From the NCBI GenBank assembly GCA_964406575.1, contig CAYOSH010000002.1, positions 62,001-126,000 of the forward strand: a stretch of 64,000 nucleotides of DNA. The letters run 5' to 3'. Positions 59,678 to 64,000 of this stretch are shown piece by piece. Numbering within the stretch: the stretch's first letter is position 1; the number at the start of each line of letters is the position of its first letter. The notes below the pieces were generated by a model, which saw only the letters and a list, made by a program, of their open reading frames with translations, was not told the DNA's origin and made no database searches. Position numbers and translations under genes: made by a program. Origin of the DNA: WTAW01 sp964406575. GTDB taxonomy: Bacteria; Acidobacteriota; Aminicenantia; Aminicenantales; Aminicenantaceae.

Positions 59678-61060
59678 ATGATCCTCGACAAGTTTTTAGA
59701 CACAATTCGGGAGTTCAGTTTATTTCGGAAGGGGGATAAAATCTGTGTTGCCTACTCCGGCGGGAGAGATTCCACCGCCCTGCTGTCCTTGCTCCTCGAG
59801 ATCCAGAGAGATTGGGACCTCACCCTTGTTCTGGGGCATTTCAATCATGGCATTCGCGCCAGTTCAGCAGACGATGAACGGTTTGTCCGGACGGTTGCCT
59901 CCTCTTTCGCGATCCCCCTCTTTGTGGAGTCCGCAGATGTGCCTTCCTATGCTAAACAGAACAAACTGAACCTCGAGGAAGCGGGAAGATTGATGAGATA
60001 CCAATTTCTCAATGGGATTGCGGAACAAATGGGCGGAGCAAAGATCGCTACAGGACACACTCTGTCCGACCAGGCAGAGACGTTTTTTCTGCGGTTGCTT
60101 CGGGGCAGTGGACCCCGGGGTCTGGCCGGCATCTATCCTTTGATCGATGGTCGCGTGGTCAGGCCTTTGTTAAAAATCGAAAGACAGGAAATTGAGCACT
60201 ATCTCCAGGAAAAGGAGTTCGAATACAGGACCGATGAGAGCAATTTGGATCCGTCGTTTACGAGAAACAAGATCCGGATCGACCTGATCCCTTATCTCCA
60301 AAAGAATTATGATCCAAAGATCGTGCCTCGAATCGGCAAGTTGACTTCTTTATTGATGGAGGAAGAATCGTTCTTGGATTCACTTTCGGTCACAAAAAGT
60401 CAGGATGTTCTGCGCGAATGCGAGAATCGGATGGAACTTGATGTGGAGAAGTTGCTCATCCTGCCTTTGGCTATACAGAGACGTGTGGTGCGCCATTTTA
60501 TTCGCAGATTGAGAGGCGACCTCCGGAGAATATCTTTTGAGGACGTGGAAAAGATCTTAAAACTCCGAGAAGGCAGGGCGTTTTCCCTGAAAGAAAATCG
60601 GATCTTGAAAAGAGTGCAGGGAAAGATCTTTCTAGAAGACAACTTCGGCCAGAACGTGTTTTATGCCTATTCGTGGTCGGGAGGGAGTAAACTGGAGATC
60701 GGAGAGCTCCCCATGTGTTTTGAGGGACAAAAACAGAAGATGCCTAGCTTCTTGGATGCCAGATGTGACAATACGCGGGAGGCGCGACTGGATTTTGCCA
60801 AACTCCGATTCCCACTCCTTGTCAGGAATCGCCAGAAAGGGGACCGGTATCAACCCTTTGGCTCCCCCGGCCGGAAAAAGCTCAAGGAGATCATGCGCGC
60901 AAAAAGCATTCCTGTTGCCCAGAGAGACAGGCGTCCTGTATTCCTCTCGGGCGATGAGATCGTCTGGGTTCTGGGTCTTCCGGTCTCAGAAAAATATAAG
61001 CTCACGCCGATGACACGTGAGGTTTTTGTCATCTCCCTCAAAACCGGAAACAACCTATAG
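59678..61060 (+). CDS. tilS: tRNA(Ile)-lysidine synthetase
   Basis: A 460-residue N-type ATP pyrophosphatase that converts C34 of tRNA-Ile2 (CAU) to lysidine so that it reads AUA. The PP-loop is CVAYSGGRDSTALLSLLLE, with GHFNHGIRASSADDERFV, KIATGHTLSDQAETFFLRLL, then GSGPRGLAGI. The linker and C-terminal domains (LVRNRQKGDRYQPFGSPGRK, KLKEIMRAKSIP) are complete, as in the long TilS form. It lies right behind a tRNA with a CAU anticodon and may share its transcript. It ends 12 bp from the convergent asnB. Confidence 0.96.
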   Translation: MILDKFLDTIREFSLFRKGDKICVAYSGGRDSTALLSLLLEIQRDWDLTLVLGHFNHGIRASSADDERFVRTVASSFAIPLFVESADVPSYAKQNKLNLEEAGRLMRYQFLNGIAEQMGGAKIATGHTLSDQAETFFLRLLRGSGPRGLAGIYPLIDGRVVRPLLKIERQEIEHYLQEKEFEYRTDESNLDPSFTRNKIRIDLIPYLQKNYDPKIVPRIGKLTSLLMEEESFLDSLSVTKSQDVLRECENRMELDVEKLLILPLAIQRRVVRHFIRRLRGDLRRISFEDVEKILKLREGRAFSLKENRILKRVQGKIFLEDNFGQNVFYAYSWSGGSKLEIGELPMCFEGQKQKMPSFLDARCDNTREARLDFAKLRFPLLVRNRQKGDRYQPFGSPGRKKLKEIMRAKSIPVAQRDRRPVFLSGDEIVWVLGLPVSEKYKLTPMTREVFVISLKTGNNL

Positions 61061-61072
61061 CGTCCATGCCAT

Positions 61073-62977
61073 TTATAGGTAGTTTTCCCGCCACATCTCA
61101 AAGACGAGAAGAGCCCAGAGCTGGTGGCTGAAGTTTTCTTTCCCGTCCAGGTGAGCGCCGATCATGTGTTCGATCGGAGTGAAGTTAAAGAAACCCGCTT
61201 GCTCGACCCGGCTTTTGCTCAGATAATGAAGCATCAGACCTTTCAAGTCATTCTTTAACCAGTGTTTGATCGGGATGGAAAAACCCTCCTTCTTGCGGTG
61301 GATGTTTTGGGGCGGGAGGAGCCTTTCCATGGTTTTTTTCAAGATCCATTTTGTCGTCATGCCCTTAAGTTTGAGCTGTCCTGGAATTTGGAAGGCCAGC
61401 TCGACAACGTTGTGATCGAGGAGTGGCACCCGTGTCTCCAAAGATGTGGCCATGCTCATCCTGTCGACCTTGACCAAGATATCATCGACGAGGTAGGTCT
61501 TCAGGTCCAGATAAAGCTCCCCACTGATATCATCGAATCGGTCCGCTTGCGGAAGCAGTTTCTCCAGAGGAGGGATCATCTGGAAAAGCTTTGGCCCCTC
61601 CAGTTCATGGATCAGGTCTTTGGAATACAACTCCTCTCGCTGTTTTTGATTAAGGAACATCATCCAGCGGAAATGCCGCATGGCCTGGGGATGTTCGAAT
61701 CCTTGAGCGTAACGACGCAGCTTGTTCCACGCCCCCTTTTTTTTGGAGGATGGCGGAAATTTTTTCAGGATGGCCGGCATGGGGCGTGACAGAGCAGAAA
61801 CGAAAGGCAAACGGGATAATTTCTGAGCCTGGTAGTGTTCATATCCAGCAAACAGCTCATCTCCGCCGTCCCCAGAAAGAATGACCTTGACATGCGACCG
61901 GGCCATTTTAGAGACAAGGTAGGTGGGGAATATGGAGAAATCTCCGAAGGGCTCATCCAGGTGATGGATGAGTTTTTCCGTTAATTCTAGAGCTTGGGGC
62001 TGGAGAATGAACTCTTCATGGTCCGTGTGGAATTTTTGGGAGATCCGGCGCGCGTGGTCGAGCTCATTGTAAGTGGCGTCTTCAAAGCCGATAGAAAAAG
62101 TTTTGATGGGAGAGACGCCTAATTCGTGCATCAAGCCCACGATGGCCGACGAATCGATCCCTCCGCTCAGGAACGCGCCAAGGGGCACGTCGCTCATAAG
62201 ACGGGCTTTGACCGATTCTTTGAGGAGTTCGTAAAGTCTTTCTTCCAGAGAGGCAAGGGAGACCTCTTTTCCCATGGATGAGGGCTCCTCGTTCGGCTCC
62301 ACGTTTATCTGCCAATACCTCTTGATATCAATTGTGCCATTTGCGTAAATCAAAAAAGTTCCCGCCGGCAATTTGTGGATGTTCCTGAACGCAGAAAAGG
62401 GTTCTGGGATATATTCAAAGGTTAAGTAAAAGTCCAGCGCCCGGGGTTCGAGGGAGCGCTTGACACCGGGATGGACGAGGATGGTCTTGAGTTCGGAGCC
62501 AAAGACGAGAGTTTGGTTTTCGAGCAATGTGTAGTAAAGAGGCTTTATCCCGATCCGGTCCCGAGCGGCCAACAGTCTTTTTTTTCGGTCGTCCCACAGG
62601 GCGAAGGCAAACATGCCTGTGAATTTTTGGATGCATTCATCTCCCCATTCTTCGTAGCTGTGGACGATAGTTTCTGTGTCTGTTTTAGACGTGAATATGT
62701 GACCGCGCCTGATGAGTTCCTCGCGGAGTTCGGGGAAATTGTAGATTTCTCCATTGTGTGCCACCCACACGGAGCCATCCTCATTGGACAGCGGTTGATG
62801 CCCGCCTTCGATGTCGATGATGCTCAAGCGGCGGGCGCCAAGTCCGGCGTTATTTTGGACGGTGACGCCTTCATCATCGGGGCCTCGATGGACAATAGTC
62901 GCGCACATGGTGGAGAGGAGCGACGGGGAAACGGGCTCTCCGTTTTTTGCTTTAACGATTCCGCATATGCCACACAT
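61073..62977 (-). CDS. asnB: Asparagine synthase (glutamine-hydrolysing) family protein
   Basis: A 634-residue two-domain amidotransferase. The start at 62977 places the nucleophile Cys2 directly after Met (CGICGIVKAKNGE); an extra ATG lies one codon upstream. The glutaminase has RRLSIIDIEGGHQPLSNEDG and WVAHNGEIYNFPELR. The synthetase domain has the PP-loop FLSGGIDSSAIVGLM, VILSGDGGDELFAGYEHY and VDRMSMATSLETRVPLLDHN. Many such enzymes in polysaccharide loci amidate sugars or other acids rather than make free asparagine. Overlap with the membrane protein gene upstream (ATGA) favours such a surface-sugar context, but plain AsnB activity remains possible. Confidence 0.92.
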   Translation of the reverse strand: MCGICGIVKAKNGEPVSPSLLSTMCATIVHRGPDDEGVTVQNNAGLGARRLSIIDIEGGHQPLSNEDGSVWVAHNGEIYNFPELREELIRRGHIFTSKTDTETIVHSYEEWGDECIQKFTGMFAFALWDDRKKRLLAARDRIGIKPLYYTLLENQTLVFGSELKTILVHPGVKRSLEPRALDFYLTFEYIPEPFSAFRNIHKLPAGTFLIYANGTIDIKRYWQINVEPNEEPSSMGKEVSLASLEERLYELLKESVKARLMSDVPLGAFLSGGIDSSAIVGLMHELGVSPIKTFSIGFEDATYNELDHARRISQKFHTDHEEFILQPQALELTEKLIHHLDEPFGDFSIFPTYLVSKMARSHVKVILSGDGGDELFAGYEHYQAQKLSRLPFVSALSRPMPAILKKFPPSSKKKGAWNKLRRYAQGFEHPQAMRHFRWMMFLNQKQREELYSKDLIHELEGPKLFQMIPPLEKLLPQADRFDDISGELYLDLKTYLVDDILVKVDRMSMATSLETRVPLLDHNVVELAFQIPGQLKLKGMTTKWILKKTMERLLPPQNIHRKKEGFSIPIKHWLKNDLKGLMLHYLSKSRVEQAGFFNFTPIEHMIGAHLDGKENFSHQLWALLVFEMWRENYL

Positions 62978-64000
62978 CAATATTCCGGCATATACTCGGG
63001 TTCGATAGTAAACTCGAAAAAAACGCCCAAGTATCTTTTCTCCAAGCTGGATTCATCCTCGAAATAGGGTATAGAACCCTTGGAAGCTCTGATTTTTATC
63101 TTGTAGAGATGAATGGCTTTTATCTGGAATGGCTTGAGGGAGGTGAAGGTGAGGGTCCCCCGCTGTTTGTTCCCTAGGGTGATTTTTTTCTTTTCTCTGC
63201 CCACTTTGACCGTGATCTCATTTCTCATTCGGGGATTATTGAGCAGATGCACATTGAGGGTTTTGATGGGATAATAGGTTTTAAGGATCATCTCCGCCGT
63301 GTGCGACCCGCGTGTCCAGAATCCATTTTTCTCCAGTTCCGACTCTCCCTGTCTGGGAATAAAGTTATCGTCCAGAAAATGGAGCCAACTGTATTTCATT
63401 CCGATGGGCTGCCGACGGGCGCTGGGGTTGGTGTTTGTGGGGAAATTGTTCACGAGCGTCATTTCCACAGGAAGCCATTTGAAAGGAGTTTTTTTAGCGT
63501 GTGTTGCAGGATAATGGGAATGGAGCAGAGGGTTGGTGAGGATCGGTGAGATAAACAGTGCCGCCATGATCCAGCACAGGACAACTTCTCTAGGCTTTCT
63601 TTTCAGATTCGGGAGAAAGAGAAACAGGGGGTAGATGTTCAGGAAATACCTGTTGGCCATCGCCCCTCCGCCGCCCGCATAGTTATCCGGCATAAGAACA
63701 ATATAGATGAGGATGCCTCCAAGAATTGCTGCGAGGAGAAACCACTGATAGATCCGTTTGCTTCCCAGTATGAACAGGATAAGCGCAAGGATCGCAGGAA
63801 AGAAATACCAGGTAAGACCCGTGAACCTCCCGAAGAAATAATAGAATAAGTTATAGAAAGAAAATTTTAAAGGAAGCAGATGTTTTTCCGTGTAGCCCTC
63901 GGAGGTCATTGTGCCGCCCTTTGCCGTATCGAAAGTGATGTGATCTTTCTCTAGAGGGTAACCGCCTTCGCCATAAAAGGTTTTGCGTTCACCCCCTTGA
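62977..64000 (-). CDS. Polytopic membrane protein, glycosyltransferase-like, 5'-truncated by the window
   Basis: The frame is open to the window edge, so the N-terminal part is missing; a Met at 63909 is internal. The visible 340 residues show four or five hydrophobic helices (TWYFFPAILALILFILG, FLLAAILGGILIYIVLMP, EVVLCWIMAALFISPIL) and then a soluble C-terminal part of about 180 residues rich in strands (KTLNVHLLNNPRMRNEITVK, LTFTSLKPFQIKAIHLYKIK). The architecture, many helices plus a beta-rich tail, fits membrane mannosyl- or arabinosyltransferase-like proteins (GT39/GT83 type). Family assignment is tentative. It is coupled to asnB by a 4-bp overlap. Confidence 0.6.
   Translation of the reverse strand, partial: QGGERKTFYGEGGYPLEKDHITFDTAKGGTMTSEGYTEKHLLPLKFSFYNLFYYFFGRFTGLTWYFFPAILALILFILGSKRIYQWFLLAAILGGILIYIVLMPDNYAGGGGAMANRYFLNIYPLFLFLPNLKRKPREVVLCWIMAALFISPILTNPLLHSHYPATHAKKTPFKWLPVEMTLVNNFPTNTNPSARRQPIGMKYSWLHFLDDNFIPRQGESELEKNGFWTRGSHTAEMILKTYYPIKTLNVHLLNNPRMRNEITVKVGREKKKITLGNKQRGTLTFTSLKPFQIKAIHLYKIKIRASKGSIPYFEDESSLEKRYLGVFFEFTIEPEYMPEY

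Overview
The window reads as a chromosomal segment of an uncultured, Gram-negative, anaerobic-type bacterium, most likely from Candidatus Aminicenantes or a nearby Acidobacteriota-like lineage. This is inferred from gene content: DUF4388, TPR-SLH and PDZ-kinase proteins, a secretin ending in a cohesin domain, a DUF6305/DctM pair, and several amino-acid and dipeptide scavenging enzymes. No rRNA is present to confirm it. Coding density is very high, with many 4-17 bp gene overlaps and convergent pairs 3-12 bp apart. I saw no CRISPR array, prophage, transposase or plasmid function. A 100-N scaffold gap at 51313-51412 is flanked by an exact 55-bp duplication, so it is probably an assembly artefact.

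Layout. 1-436: end of a polysaccharide glycosyl-1-phosphate transferase. 588-5834 (-): DUF4388 protein, a 28-residue membrane peptide, miaA, hflX, a TPR-SLH lipoprotein and pgsA. 6087-8774 (-): MacA-like adaptor, ABC ATPase and a Yip1 membrane protein, with no FtsX-type permease. 9235-10595 (+): inositol monophosphatase and an exported LecA-like protein. 10691-12511 (-): accB-accC. 12843-19225 (+): ffh, rpsP, khpA, rimM (frameshifted in a T9 run), trmD, rplS, rnhB and a large TPR protein. 19468-23716 (+): sigma-54 activator, small zinc-ribbon protein and two glycosyltransferases. 23720-26331 (-): isoaspartyl dipeptidase and NhaC antiporter. 26678-27436 (+): atypical PlsC-like acyltransferase. 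27446-34093 (-): ispH, rpsA, HU, HIT, acyl-CoA dehydrogenase and PpiD-like foldase.

34179-37671 (-) is the most interesting segment: an exported DUF6305 protein, a DctM-type TRAP permease, a previously unmarked 48-residue two-helix membrane protein and an M14-type deacylase. It looks like a compact transport-plus-hydrolysis system with no DctP and no normal DctQ. 38086-42876 (-): site-2 protease, trpS, scpA, scpB and gamma-glutamyltransferase. 43119-46553 (+): speD, then an M1-like peptidase behind a strong sigma-54 promoter. 46557-50793 (-): PDZ sensor kinase and NtrC-type regulator (PilS/PilR-like). 51701-59260 (+): type II secretion/type IV pilus assembly operon (GspF, GspE, PilM-, PilN-, PilO- and PilP-like proteins, secretin) with no pilin gene. 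59579-61060 (+): tRNA(CAU) and tilS. 61073-64000 (-): asnB and a truncated polytopic membrane protein.

Several intergenic regions carry imperfect palindromes that share a core of about 25-38 nt (near 5953, 9103, 12669 and 37938). They look like a dispersed non-coding repeat family. A second short motif, ATGAATAAYCCAGG, occurs at four gene ends, one of them at the assembly gap. Functionally the window combines core translation and envelope genes with peptide/amino-acid scavenging and a secretion or pilus machine probably under sigma-54 control.
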